Part shown: positions 53,464 through 63,381 of the stretch, piece after piece
How the letters are laid out: the number at the start of each line of letters is the position of its first letter
Position numbering within the stretch: the first letter of the stretch is position 1
NCBI RefSeq assembly: GCF_028858725.1
Contig: NC_084773.1
Location: 7,988,350 to 8,052,349 of the forward strand
Direction of reading: 5' to 3'
Source: Colius striatus
Taxonomy: Eukaryota > Chordata > Aves > Coliiformes > Coliidae
DNA: 64,000 nt
Position numbers and translations under genes: made by a program
The notes under the pieces: generated by a model
What the model saw: only the letters and a program-made list of their open reading frames with translations
Database searches by the model: none
What the model was told of the DNA's origin: nothing

Positions 53464-56400
53464 CTAAATTCAAAACACACATTGTCACACAATCATTGGC
53501 CTAAATTTGCATAGTTCTCAAAACTTGTATCCTAATTTTTCTACTAGTATTCACCACTTAGAATCTCAGGGGTTAGGAGAAAAGAGGTTTTTGAAAATTA
53601 TTTAGGAAAAAAATAGTGAGATAAAAATATGGAAAGAATATTTAAGGTATTTAGAGAAATTTATTGCTGAGCAGACAGGTTAACAACTTTACAGGCTAGT
53701 ACTGCCTCTTTAAAGAATATGACCTTTAGCTAATCAACACTTCAGCGATCAATACTAGTAGCACTTCTGCTCTACCTTTAACTTGCCTGTAATTGGAGGG
53801 CTGAAAGCCCTCCTAAATCTCTTCAGACATGCAACTAATATGTAGTTCTGAAAGAATGTTTTTCAATCTTTAGAAGATTTCAACCAACTATAGTTTATTA
53901 ACTACTTAGCTATCAGTTAACAGTATACCTTAGGTCTTGTGATGACTTCAACATTTTCAACAACTCTTCTGAAAGAAGGTGGCATTTTGTTGAGAATTCG
54001 ATGTTGAAGAAACTCTTGAGCTTTATGAAACATAAGGCCTCCTCCCACTACTAAAATGGAGCTGTACATCTTCTTTTTTGTATCATCAGATGCTGCAATG
54101 AATACATATATAGAAATAGACCTGTTATACAGTTAATATAGCCAATTATAAAGAACTTACTGTAAGTCCAACTAGACAGAAACCACTATGTGCTTTTAAA
54201 GATCTTTTTCTGTTCTTTGGAGATCCAAGACATCTGGGGGTCAAGAACCCTCAACAAAAATGCAAGTAAAACAGTGTAGCTGCTCTAGAGATGATGAAAG
54301 TTTGGGGATATATATGTCACTTTATTAAAATATAGGAGTTACCATAAATCCTCACTGACCGACATGCATATTTTATAGAACTGTACAAATGTGGTTCTTA
54401 CCGCAGCAGTCAATGCTATGAAGAATGGCTTTGTCAAGGCCCAGGGCTTTTCCTTCAAACTGAGAAATAGCTGTTTTCCTGGACATGTGTGCAGTTAAAG
54501 GTTCCTCTGAATCATTTCCAGATATCATACAATCACTCTGGGAAGAACCTAGTTCCACTTCTTGTGGGTAGATCCTCTCTGAAATATCTGAGGCTGGGCC
54601 TCTCAAATCTCCCTCAAACGCACCAGGCTTTGACATAGACTTTCTGTCAGCTGTAGCTTTTGCAGACTTAAGAATGGGAAAACAAGTTGAGCTATGAAAA
54701 ATGCAAAGGGATCTTCAGCAGATTACAGAACAATACAAAGACTTAACTAAGCATGACTGTACTTCCCTTTCTACACAGAAAGGTTACATGCTGTATTATT
54801 TAAATTCTCACTTTCAAAGTAAAGGTTTTATTTTGAACTCTATCAGCTGTATCGATGCCATAATATAGAATCACAGAATCATAGAATGGTCAGGGTTGGA
54901 AGGGACCTTTAGAGATCATCTAGTCCAATGTCCCTGCAGAACATGAAGCCTTCTGTGACTCTGAAAATAAACAGTTCTAACTAAGGACTAGATATCTAAA
55001 ATTCCTTACTCCAAATTTATTTTTTAATGCTTCTGGCTCAGATAACAAACTTTGGGGAATAAAATCAGGACTCATTAGCATATCTCAGAAGCCAGTTAAA
55101 TAATGCTTAATGAAAAACACTATGAGCGTTCACACACCTGCTCCTGCTTACTCTGTGTGGCTAGCAGATAATGTTCATCATGAGGATCCTCAGGGTCACC
55201 TTGTGACCTGTGCTGCAATGTTGTCATTTTTTGTCCAACAATTCCAAAAGTTGATGGATAAAACAGAGCCATTGGAGCCTGAAGAATGAGAGATTTGGCA
55301 TGATTTTACTACACAGCTGTGGGGTTTTTTTTAGGCATTTACTAGAAGAGAAAAGGAGTTGGCTTTTCTCACAATTAAAAATTAAATATATTTTTTTCAA
55401 ATAGTTTTGTAAAAAGCTGATATGTCTTCCTCAGTTTTATATAATTAAAAAAAACCCCAAACATACAATTGTACATGTATATGGGTTTCCTTACAGATTC
55501 TGGCATTGTATAATAAATAAGTATTCAAATGCAGTTTGATACAAAATTAGAAAGTTCAATGGTGACGTGAAAAACTTGCAAAATGAGCATTCATTTCTTG
55601 CCTTGAAGGATAAATGTCATCATGTTTAGTTGAAGCTACAACCATTCTGGCTAGAGCTAGTTAAAGTCTTGTGTATCCTCTAGTGCTGCATTAGACCCAT
55701 TCATACCTATAGAAATTCATTTTAAAAGTACCAACAAGTGAATGTTAAGAACAATCCATAAATCACATGGCTTAGTAGCACTGAGTCAATATAAAGTGAG
55801 GCCCCAAACCTGAATGCTGAATATGATTCTTGTAGTTTAAAAAAAATTAATCACCTGTAATTTTTCGTCTCCTAATCGGAACTGGTATAATAAAGCTGGA
55901 GAATCTGGATGACGGATCTGGAACTCGTGGTCTTGCAACCCAGAAATATCCTAAGGTCAAAAAATAACAAAAGCCACCCTAGATGTGTCTTTCATATCCA
56001 TCAAGCTGCATAATCTATTTAAACTGTAAGAAACAAGAAAAAGTAGCAAAACTCTTGAGACTGTGTATTTCATTTGTCTATTCTTGAACTCTTTTAAAGT
56101 TTTTTTTTTAAAGCATGACCTGCCAAATTAGCTTTCTGCACATCTAAGCCTCTAAAATGAGTGTCTGTGCAGAAAGAAGAGATCTGCTAGCAGACCTCAC
56201 AAAACTATAGTTGAAAACCAGCAAATATGCAGCTTCTACAAAAAAACAGCTACTATCAGCTTCTTTCAAGTTACAAATACTTCAAGTCTAAAGCTTCTCC
56301 AGCTTTTGCCAGTATTCTACTGGGTAAAATATTACATTTTCTACAACTTACAAACAACTGGAGACTTGTTCCTCAGGGTAGCACTCTGTAAAGGGAAAAA

Positions 56401-59400
56401 AAAATGTTCTTTGGAGAATATGCCACTTTCCCTTCTCACCTGGTCTAGATGACAAAATGTCTCCTTTAAGTGCTGAAGCAGCAGGCAGTCCAACTTATTA
56501 GTTAACTGACAGTCTCTATATGGGAATCCTGCTCGTTGCATAAGCCAATAAAAACACCTTGACACGTCAGACCCTCCATATGCGAGGCAAAGCCTAAAGC
56601 ACACAGAAGATAATTTTATTGATTTGCTGAAGTACCGGCCTTTTACAGTAACAAGTATAGGAATACAAGAAAGATTTTTAGACATTCTGTGTTTGTGACT
56701 TTCATACAGTTTGCGGAGTACAGTATCAGTTTTGCCTGTTTTCTTTTTAAGATGTGAGAATTCTACCAGGTTCATACTGAAACATGATGACCCTCTCATG
56801 CAGCTCACAGTAAAAAACATTGTATTTGTAAAAAACTGTAAATCTTGGTTTTGAAGACTTTGGTGGGCAACTAAGTACATGCTTACCATAATTCTGGATA
56901 TTAAGAGATACCTGGTGTTGCGATGGGAAACCCCATCTTCTACACAGCAAACACTTGTCTTCTGATCTCCCACATCCACTATACATGCACTGCTTAAACC
57001 ACTTCCAAAGGTAGCACAGACAGACTCCTGGTGTACAACAATTCCTAGTGATATGAGGAAAAAACAGTGTGTCAAACCATGTTGCTGACATTTAAAGGCT
57101 ATCAATGTCTTCTAAAATCTACTAATAGCCTGACTGTGCACTGAAAGTTTGTGTATTTAGTGAAGAACAGCTGGGGAGGTAAAGTTCTGAGAAAAGCCAA
57201 GAGTGGGGTGGATGCCTATATTCAAATGTTCTTTCTTTTTGCAAGTTTAAAGATACTGCCTCCATACTTTAATTGATTTTGTAACCAGTATTGAAGGGTC
57301 TTTTTTATCAGATATACATGAAGCATTTTCCTAACTTTTTTTCAAGTTTTCATCAAGTACCATTACCATTTTAGAGATGTTCTTTAAATAGTTCTAAAAC
57401 AAGGTTCAATTTCTCTGACTATTTACTTCTAATCCACCTTTAGCTCTGTAAAGGAATAGCTTTGTATTTGTATCACAAGCCCAGACTGAAACCTGAGAAG
57501 TATTGGAGGCTTCAGTCTATCCATCTAGCTAATAGAAGGAAAAGGGTAGCTCAACTGAGCTGTGCTTTATACACAAAAACTAAGTAGAATTACTGTTTTA
57601 AATGCAAATGGTTTTAAATAAGGAGAATCTACTCTTTTATCTTAGTGCTAGTACATTTTTACATAGTAGCATCATGAGGTACTGTTTACATTACTTCTAT
57701 GTAAAAACTGAACAAGAATCAAACAAAGTATGATTTAGAACCACTCTCATTAAAACCTAAAATTAACAGCCAATATAGATGAAAGAAACTGCATTTTTTT
57801 TTCATCAGAGGGCTTTCCAGTATATAAACAAATATGTAGAAGAAGCTAATAATAACTTGTTTTTTTAAAAAAAATTGTGCTGCTTTTCTATATTTTAGTG
57901 TATGCTTTTAAGCAACTCTGAAACACCCTGTTATGTCATCCTCTAGAGAGGATAGTAGCAGCGTCTTGTATCACATACTATTCTTTTGAAGTCTAAGAAT
58001 CTTAATACTCTGTGGAGTACACTGTGCATTTTAGAAATACTTGATCAATCAAACATGCTCCTTCTGTCTCTCAAGTGGCAAGCCCACAGTTGGAATACTG
58101 AATAGCAAACCCAGAAACTTGTTTCAATGATGGCCAACTATTTTGCACTGTTAAAAGAGACAAGTTATGGAAACAGTAAAAGATAACAGGTGCTAGTTGC
58201 AGCCAAACCAGGATTGATGTACAAAAATATGTCTTAAAGGTAAGAAAAAAAAAATCTTTACACTATTACTCATTAAGTACTTGCTTATATATGCTTTTAC
58301 CTGAGAAGCCCATCTTCATTAGGATCATATTTACCAGTTCTTTCACATGTTGTTTGTTATAGATGTCTGGAATTAGTAAAATGCATCTGTAGTACTGAAG
58401 ATAAGAACAGTAAAATAAAGCCAGCTTTCAAATTAAGTTTTTATGTGTTTTGAAAACCGAATGCTAAGGAAGAAAGCATAATATACAAGTTATTAAAGGA
58501 AGCAAAATTATGGAAAGGAGGAAAGGTTTTAATTAATAAACAGAGTTAAGAGTTTGTAGGTCAATAAAATGTTTAAAAGTACATCAGAAAGGACAAAAAC
58601 ATCTACTGGGCAAGAAAAAGAAATAGAAGTATTGGGCACCCATTCCTCAGCTGGTCCCTTTTCAGTCAACAAAAAAATCCTAGGCAAAAAAATTCTACAA
58701 CCAGATTTCCAGACCTCCTTGGTAGAAGTTCTGTTAACAATTTTCATCTTAAAGACATGCACAAAATTCCAAAGCATGTTTACCAGCAGAATGAATTTCT
58801 TCTTGAAGAAAACCATCAGTAGGAGGCTAACAGTAAGAGCAAGTTGCTTCTCTGTTAATAACAGTGTTTACAGAAGGGGATACACCCCACATTAATGCAT
58901 TCACAGCTCACCTTTAGGTCTTTCAATGGTATTTCCAGATATTTTTGTATTGCATGTGACCATATAACTTCAAGGTCTGCTAATACTGCAGTGAGAGAGC
59001 CGCCAGGTCCTGCGTGGAGATTCAACTGCCCTCTTCTAATAGGCCAATGTATGTTATAAGAATCTAGTGGATTAACATACAGCGCCTGAAAATGAGAGAC
59101 AATGTTCTATGCATTGTTTTTCCCAAAAGATAACATACTAGAAAAATATTTCAGAAACAGACAGGAGACATACAGCAACACTCAGGTCAATTTCACAGCA
59201 ATACAGTGGATTTCTTTTTAACATGGCTTGATTAAAGATATTGTTTAAACTATTTGAATTTTTATATCCCTGGATATCTACTATGAACATAATGGTATAA
59301 TTTTCCATTATCTCAATTAGTAACTAAAATGATGTAAAGACTTTTGAAGCTCATGAACACTCAGCAGTGTTTCCATGTGGTGGAAATTACTCAGCATTGA

Positions 59401-61283
59401 TTCCATGTACTAATCCTTTTATCACTTTCTTGCCTTTTTCCTGAATTACACTACCTGGGCAAAGTTCTCGCCCGGTCCCTGCAGAAACACTGAACTATAG
59501 GAAGCAAAGGATCTAGGATACTTGCTAGGCAAATGGAGAAAACTTTGTGGTCTTGCTGAATGATAATAAATAGTTGGTTAGTCCATAGTAAAGTTTCTCA
59601 TATATTGCTTGACTAAATTTATATGACTTTCAATACGTAATAATATACAGCAAACTGCTACTGGTTACACAGTTGCATTAAAACATCATCCTAAGCCTCA
59701 TTTCAGGAGGAAAATGCATCTTACCTCTTCTCCTACCAAAAATTCAGGATGATTTGATGTGTTTGTCCACTTGGCCCCAGAGCTGTGATCCAATATAGCT
59801 GGCCGCATCTGTCTGTTGTATGACCTGGCCTGAAATGTAATCAAAACAAATGCCATTGACAAATATTTTTCTCATGCATGAAAGAAAAAATAAACACTCC
59901 CCTGACACTAGTCCTCAAAGAACCACTTTAAATCTTCATTCTCTCAGATCTACAGTTAGGTGACATAACAACACTATCTGTCTTTGCTGTATAAAGGGTA
60001 TCTATTTCTGTCTACTAAAATGTAACATTGCACTAAAGGATTACAGAATGAACAACATAACAAAATCTTAAGAAGGAGTTACCTGGTCAGGTGACACTGG
60101 TATACGTCTTGCACCATTTGACATCTTTTTGGACCATATTGCTTGGTCTACCATTTTAAGGCCATTTTGTCTCTGCTCAGTACTTTCAGGCTTCTAAACA
60201 AAACCCACAAATATGCAATGTAAATACTTGTGTTTCTGTATACTGGTAATGCTGAAGCTACTATTAAACAATGAAGCCATTACTGTAGTTGATATGTTGT
60301 ACACAATCTATCACACACACATTGTACAATGTAAAATGTTTTAAACACTTCTTTTTTTATATTAGTTCCCAACACTTATCTGTTCAAGTCAATTTGAATA
60401 TTTTAACTGATGGAAATGGCTGAAGGACTTAATTTCCAGAGTGTGATAAGCTCAGAACATTATCTATTTGACTACAGAAATAATAAGTAGGACCACAAAT
60501 GTTTAAAAATATATCGATTATCTAAAGTTTACTATTAGAGACATTAATTTGATTAATGACTTTTTAGTACAGATTCAAATTACAAATAAGATCACTACAT
60601 TTATTTTTTTGAGCAGGTTGAACTAAAATTACTTGCTATGTTTCTCACGATACAAGCCAACTTGTAACCAACATATTCACTCGTGCAACAATTCGAGTTC
60701 TACAGTTATCATTCTATAAGCAGAAACACTGTGTGTAGTATCAGACCACAGTGCTGCAAAAGAAATGTAAAAGAAATACGTAATTAAAACATCCATTTCA
60801 GCAAGTTCGGAAGACGTGTCACGGGTGCGTGGCCCGGCTTACATTGAGCCCTTCCCTCAGGAGCCAGCTGTCTCTGTAGGCCGCCTGTCCTTGCTGCTTG
60901 TGCCGCCGCGCGATGACATGGGGAATGCCCACAGGCAACGTGTCCGTGGCCCTCCCGAGCCGCAGAGTCGTCGAGCCAGGATGTATCACCACGATGAAGT
61001 TGCTCTGTATTTGCTGGAAGCACCACAAGGCCCGTGACAATCAGCCGGTGTTCCCGCGCCCAGCCTTTTAAAAGGCCCAGCCCCCACCCCCGCCCTGGCA
61101 GAGCCGCTCGGCCCGCAGCGAGCTCCGCCCTGAGAGGCCGCAGCCGAGACCGGGCCTCACCTCCTGCAGCGATTCAGGTACGGCAGCGGGGACGATGGGC
61201 CGCTTGACGCCGCGCTGCTCCCGCTCCCGGTCGCGCTCCTTGTCCTTCCCGTTCTCCGCCTCGCCTTTCTCCGCCTGGGTCAT
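53320..61283 (-). CDS. ACTR8: ACTR8, actin-related protein 8 (INO80 complex), complete in 13 exons
   Basis: Nuclear actin-related protein, a subunit of the INO80 chromatin-remodelling complex that, with actin and Arp4, binds the helicase HSA domain and linker DNA. Exons (- strand order) 61283-61161, 61013-60843, 60193-60083, 59829-59725, 59085-58912, 58394-58301, 57044-56912, 56593-56440, 55950-55855, 55278-55138, 54666-54402, 54092-53929 and 53463-53320 join to 1875 nt, 624 residues, the same length as human. Residues 1-41 are a charged, divergent tail. The actin fold begins near 43 with nucleotide-loop IHPGSTTLRLG (51-61), a second phosphate-loop-like IVDVGDQKT at 281-289 and VVGGG at 537-541. 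The acidic, Ser-rich stretch about 415-500 is an Arp8 insertion. ATG at 61283 matches human MTQAEKG. The gene starts in a CpG island. Confidence 0.98.
53929..54092 (-). CDS. ACTR8: ACTR8 exon 12
   Basis: 164 nt, two bases in, phase 0 out. Encodes SDDTKKKMYSSILVVGGGLM, then HKAQEFLQHRILNKMPPSFR and a segment ending ITRPK. Contains the actin-fold adenosine-loop VVGGG. Acceptor TTGCAG, donor GTATAC. Confidence 0.96.
54402..54666 (-). CDS. ACTR8: ACTR8 exon 11, acidic insertion
   Basis: 265 nt, phase 0 in, one base out. Encodes SAKATADRKSMSKPGAFEGD, LRGPASDISERIYPQEVELG and GKALGLDKAILHSIDCC. Much of it is the poorly conserved Arp8 insertion. The acceptor ends CTTAAG, a less common but valid AG. 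Confidence 0.94.
54865..54948 (-). repeat. CR1 LINE 3' terminal fragment
   Basis: AGAATCACAGAATCATAGAA, GGTTGGAAGGGACCTTTAGA and GATCATCTAGTCCAA are the reverse complement of the CR1 3' end, including two copies of the terminal ATTCTATGATT-type unit. It lies in the intron between ACTR8 exons 10 and 11. Confidence 0.92.
55138..55278 (-). CDS. ACTR8: ACTR8 exon 10
   Basis: 141 nt, phase 0 at both ends. Encodes APMALFYPSTFGIVGQKMTT, LQHRSQGDPEDPHDEHYLLA and TQSKQEQ, nearly identical to human. Confidence 0.97.
55855..55950 (-). CDS. ACTR8: ACTR8 exon 9
   Basis: 96 nt, phase 0 at both ends. Encodes DISGLQDHEFQIRHPDSPAL, then LYQFRLGDEKLQ, matching human Arp8. Found by family match and splice sites. 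Confidence 0.96.
56440..56593 (-). CDS. ACTR8: ACTR8 exon 8
   Basis: 154 nt, one base in, phase 0 out. Encodes LCLAYGGSDVSRCFYWLMQR, AGFPYRDCQLTNKLDCLLLQ and HLKETFCHLDQ. Acceptor GCTTTAG, donor GTGAGA. Confidence 0.97.
56912..57044 (-). CDS. ACTR8: ACTR8 exon 7, phosphate-loop region
   Basis: 133 nt, two bases in, two out. Encodes IVVHQESVCATFGSGLSSAC, IVDVGDQKTSVCCVEDGVSH and RNT. VDVGDQKT corresponds to the second actin phosphate loop. Donor GTATCT is weak but phase-correct. Confidence 0.96.
57045..58300 (-). other. ACTR8: ACTR8 intron 6, 1.3 kb
   Basis: AT-rich intron between exons 6 and 7 with T-rich and A-rich runs. No exon, repeat family or RNA was recognised. Confidence 0.75.
58301..58394 (-). 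CDS. ACTR8: ACTR8 exon 6
   Basis: 94 nt, phase 0 in, one base out. Encodes YYRCILLIPDIYNKQHVKEL, then VNMILMKMGFS, matching human. Donor GTAAAA. Confidence 0.96.
58912..59085 (-). CDS. ACTR8: ACTR8 exon 5
   Basis: 174 nt, phase 0 at both ends. Encodes ALYVNPLDSYNIHWPIRRGQ, LNLHAGPGGSLTAVLADLEV and IWSHAIQKYLEIPLKDLK, nearly identical to human. Confidence 0.97.
59725..59829 (-). CDS. ACTR8: ACTR8 exon 4
   Basis: 105 nt, phase 0 at both ends. Encodes ARSYNRQMRPAILDHSSGAK, then WTNTSNHPEFLVGEE. Acceptor TTTCAG, donor GTAAGA. Confidence 0.96.
60083..60193 (-). CDS. ACTR8: ACTR8 exon 3
   Basis: 111 nt, phase 0 at both ends. Encodes KPESTEQRQNGLKMVDQAIW, then SKKMSNGARRIPVSPDQ. Acceptor TGTTTAG, donor GTAACT. 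Confidence 0.96.
60843..61013 (-). CDS. ACTR8: ACTR8 exon 2, nucleotide-binding loop
   Basis: 171 nt, phase 0 at both ends. Encodes QIQSNFIVVIHPGSTTLRLG, RATDTLPVGIPHVIARRHKQ and QGQAAYRDSWLLREGLN. HPGSTTLRLG is the Arp8 version of the first actin phosphate loop. Acceptor TTCCAG, donor GTAAGC. Confidence 0.97.
61161..61283 (-). CDS. ACTR8: ACTR8 exon 1, charged N-terminal tail
   Basis: 123 nt from ATG to donor GTGAGG. Encodes MTQAEKGEAENGKDKERDRE, then REQRGVKRPIVPAAVPESLQ and E. Start and end match human MTQAEKG and PESLQE. Confidence 0.97.
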
Positions 61284-62020
61284 GCTCCCGGCCGGGCGAG
61301 CAGCGGCGGGCGGAAGCCGCTCCTGCGAGGGCCGAGCGGCGCCGAGTCCGTCCCTCGCGCAGGGCGGAAGCGGGCGGGCCCGCGCCGGCGCCGCCCCTCA
61401 GGCAGGTACCGCGGGAAGGGCTCGGCTGGATGGGGCGGGAGGGGGTCTCCGCTCAGGCTGTCCGCTTAGCGGTGCCGGCCCCTGCCCTGGGCCGCTTTGG
61501 CTCGGCTCGCTGCGCGGTGCGGGAAGGCAGGGCCCGTGCTGGGAGATGGCTTCGGCCTCCGCGGAGGGAAGAGCTACGGCAAGCAGAGTGCCCGCGGAGC
61601 ACCTCTGCCGCTCCGGCGTGCGGGAGTACTCGCCGAGCAGCAGCCAAACCTTCTCAGCTGCGCTATTATTGCCGCTGGGGGTGGAGGAAGGGTGATGGTG
61701 GAGAAGCAAGCTGTTTGAAGAAGTGCTTATAAATCAGGCATGTTACGGACTTACGGAAGCAACCTTGTACCCAGCAAGGATTGTAAAACAAGTTAATATG
61801 TAAGTTTCATCTTAAAAGGGTTTTCAGAGTATAATTAATTCATGAAAACATTGCAACGTAAGAATGTTAGTACTGACAAGTACAAAACCTATTGGAAGTT
61901 TTAGTTTCGAGGGACCTTCTGAAAAAAGGATAAATATGTCTTCTTCCTCATGTACTGTACTTCAGACTTTTTTTTTCCCTAAAAATGAGGAGATTCAGCC
62001 TTGTGACAAGCCAGGTACAA

Positions 62021-62026
62021 TTTAAT
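62021..62026 (-). promoter_or_regulatory. Candidate polyadenylation signal, SELENOK
   Basis: Reads ATTAAA on the - strand, about 75 bases past the SECIS element. It would place the SELENOK 3' end roughly 0.7 kb upstream of the ACTR8 start codon. Confidence 0.4.
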
Positions 62027-62101
62027 TATTACTTTGTAAATACAGTCAAGTTTTCAGAAACTATACAAAGACTTCTGACAGTAAACATGTATTTAACAAA
62101 A

Positions 62102-62171
62102 CTGTGGTTCAGTTACACTGGATCCTTGAAGGAGTTCCCAGTTCAACTTCATTAATCTGCTTATATCACAG
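62102..62171 (-). ncRNA. SECIS element (type II) in the SELENOK 3' UTR
   Basis: On the - strand, ATGA at 62152-62149 and CTGA at 62112-62109 form the non-Watson-Crick core. Between them an 11-position helix (AGTT..ACTGG with CCAGT..AACT, allowing one G-T and one A-G) closes an apical region starting GAA. A further mini-stem TCC/GGA makes it form 2. Below the core, CTGTG (62171-62167) pairs with CACAG (62106-62102). A SECIS recruits SBP2 and EFSec so that UGA is read as selenocysteine; the in-frame TGA about 1.1 kb upstream in the same gene fits. The structure was derived by hand. Confidence 0.85.
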
Positions 62172-62291
62172 AACAGTTTCCAGTTAGACATACACATCCA
62201 CAATGTTCAAACTCCTTTGGTCCACCACTAAGCTCTTCTTTCCTTTCATCTTGTGAACGTGTATGCTTTTGCCTGCCTCTTCAGCAGGCAT

Positions 62292-62295
62292 TTAT
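62292..62295 (-). CDS. SELENOK: SELENOK last coding bases (final Arg and stop)
   Basis: Minus-strand acceptor TTTTTTAG precedes A-TAA: the A completes AGA (Arg) with AG of the previous exon, then TAA stops. The rest of this exon is 3' UTR containing the SECIS. The intron is 63288-62296. Confidence 0.8.
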
Positions 62296-63381
62296 CTAAA
62301 AAACAAAACAGTTACAGTACATTTATTGACAACAAGGCCTTTCTTTGTGACATAAAATTATGTAAGTAACAATTAAAAATACAACTGTTCTTAATTTAGC
62401 TAAATGAGACATGCTGAAGGCTTACAAATTTCTATCCTAGAGCAGATTACACGTTACATTAAAACCTTCACCACAGCCTCTAGTGGCCTCATGTCCAGTG
62501 AAAAAAAACAACAAAAACCAAACCATCCAAATGAAAAAAAAAAAAGCATGTGAAGAGGCATATCCTTTTGTTTCTCAAAAGAACTGAAATATTGGTTTAT
62601 GTGCTTTTTGGAATACTAGATTTTTTTCTACAAGACTTGCAGGTATTAACCACCTGCCTGTGTGTCTTGTAATTTTTATTATAGTAACAATGAGGAATGA
62701 GTCATGAAAAAGGATTGTTTACTTAAGTCTTAAAGTAAATTAAACCATACTATATATACATTCAATGTTATATGAAACTCCCACCAGACAAACTAATCAA
62801 TAAAACAGAATTAAAGTTCAGGCAGATGAAAGAAATTTCAAGACCAAGGGGGTTTTAATCAATTTTTTCCCCCCTTTTTAAGCAATTTAGATTTTTTATG
62901 CTATTCTAGAATTCAAGATTTGCACTGCTGTATCACTGTAACAGGACAAAAAGGATTTTTACTAGTAGTCCTTTACAAACTTAATTCTTCTGTTGAGAAG
63001 TATCTAAACAAAAACCTCTCATGTCAACTACTAGAAGTACAAAAAAGTTTCAGTTGCTACTGATCTGGATAGGGCTTTAAATTAGCAGCCAAAAATAGGG
63101 AAAGCTATAATATTTTTTTTAGCAGCAGTGCTAAATCTTTGCTACACTTTGCATATTCACTTCTATGCAATTAAAAGAAGCTCACCATTTCTGAGCAAAA
63201 ACCTTTTAACACCCCCCTGCCTCCCTTTTTAACTCCCTTTTACTGAAAGTAACCAGACACTTGATTTTCTTCCTGTTTTGGCCATTACCTTCCTCATCCA
63301 CCTCCAGCCATTGGTGGTGGACTAGGGCCTCCACCTCCATGATTTATTCGGCCCATCCTCCGGCGAGGCAGAGCTGGAGGC
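62292..63381 (-). CDS. SELENOK: SELENOK, 3' coding exons (partial; upstream exons outside window)
   Basis: Selenoprotein K, a small single-pass ER membrane selenoprotein linked to DHHC6-dependent palmitoylation, calcium flux in immune cells and ERAD. Two coding pieces are visible: 63381-63289, and the last codon and stop at 62295-62292. They encode PPALPRRMGRINHGGGG, then PSPPPMAGGGUGR, with U the TGA at 63296-63294. This is the Gly/Pro/Arg-rich cytosolic tail; human ends MAGGUGR, so this copy has one extra Gly. The transmembrane N terminus is not in the window, since 63382-64000 contains no matching exon. Automated prediction would probably truncate the protein at the TGA. Confidence 0.95.
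62296..63288 (-). other. SELENOK: SELENOK terminal intron, about 1 kb
   Basis: AT-rich intron from donor GTAATG to acceptor TTTTTTAG. If retained, the first bases still read G-TAA after AG, giving Arg and stop. No other feature was recognised. Confidence 0.75.
63289..63381 (-). CDS. SELENOK: SELENOK exon with selenocysteine codon
   Basis: 93 nt, one base in, two out. It reads through an in-frame TGA at 63296-63294 as selenocysteine in the context GGA TGA GGA AG. Acceptor TTTGCAG, donor GTAATG. The residue pattern RRMGRINH...GPSPPPMAGG is diagnostic of SELENOK. Confidence 0.95.

Larger units (their letters stand above)
60815..61640. promoter_or_regulatory. CpG island, ACTR8 promoter and first two exons
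   Basis: GC-rich, CpG-dense block covering ACTR8 exons 1-2 and about 350 bases upstream of its ATG. No TATA box is obvious. Open frames on the + strand here are stop-poor by composition and show no family resemblance. Confidence 0.8.

Noticed and set aside
56341-57105. 254-codon minus-strand frame
   Set aside because: It is ACTR8 exons 7 and 8 joined by read-through of an intron that happens to lack stops in that frame. The true borders are 57044-56912 and 56593-56440.
61195-61732. Several + strand open frames over the ACTR8 promoter
   Set aside because: These are shadows of GC-rich composition opposite ACTR8 exon 1. The translations are low-complexity Arg/Ala/Gly and disagree between frames.
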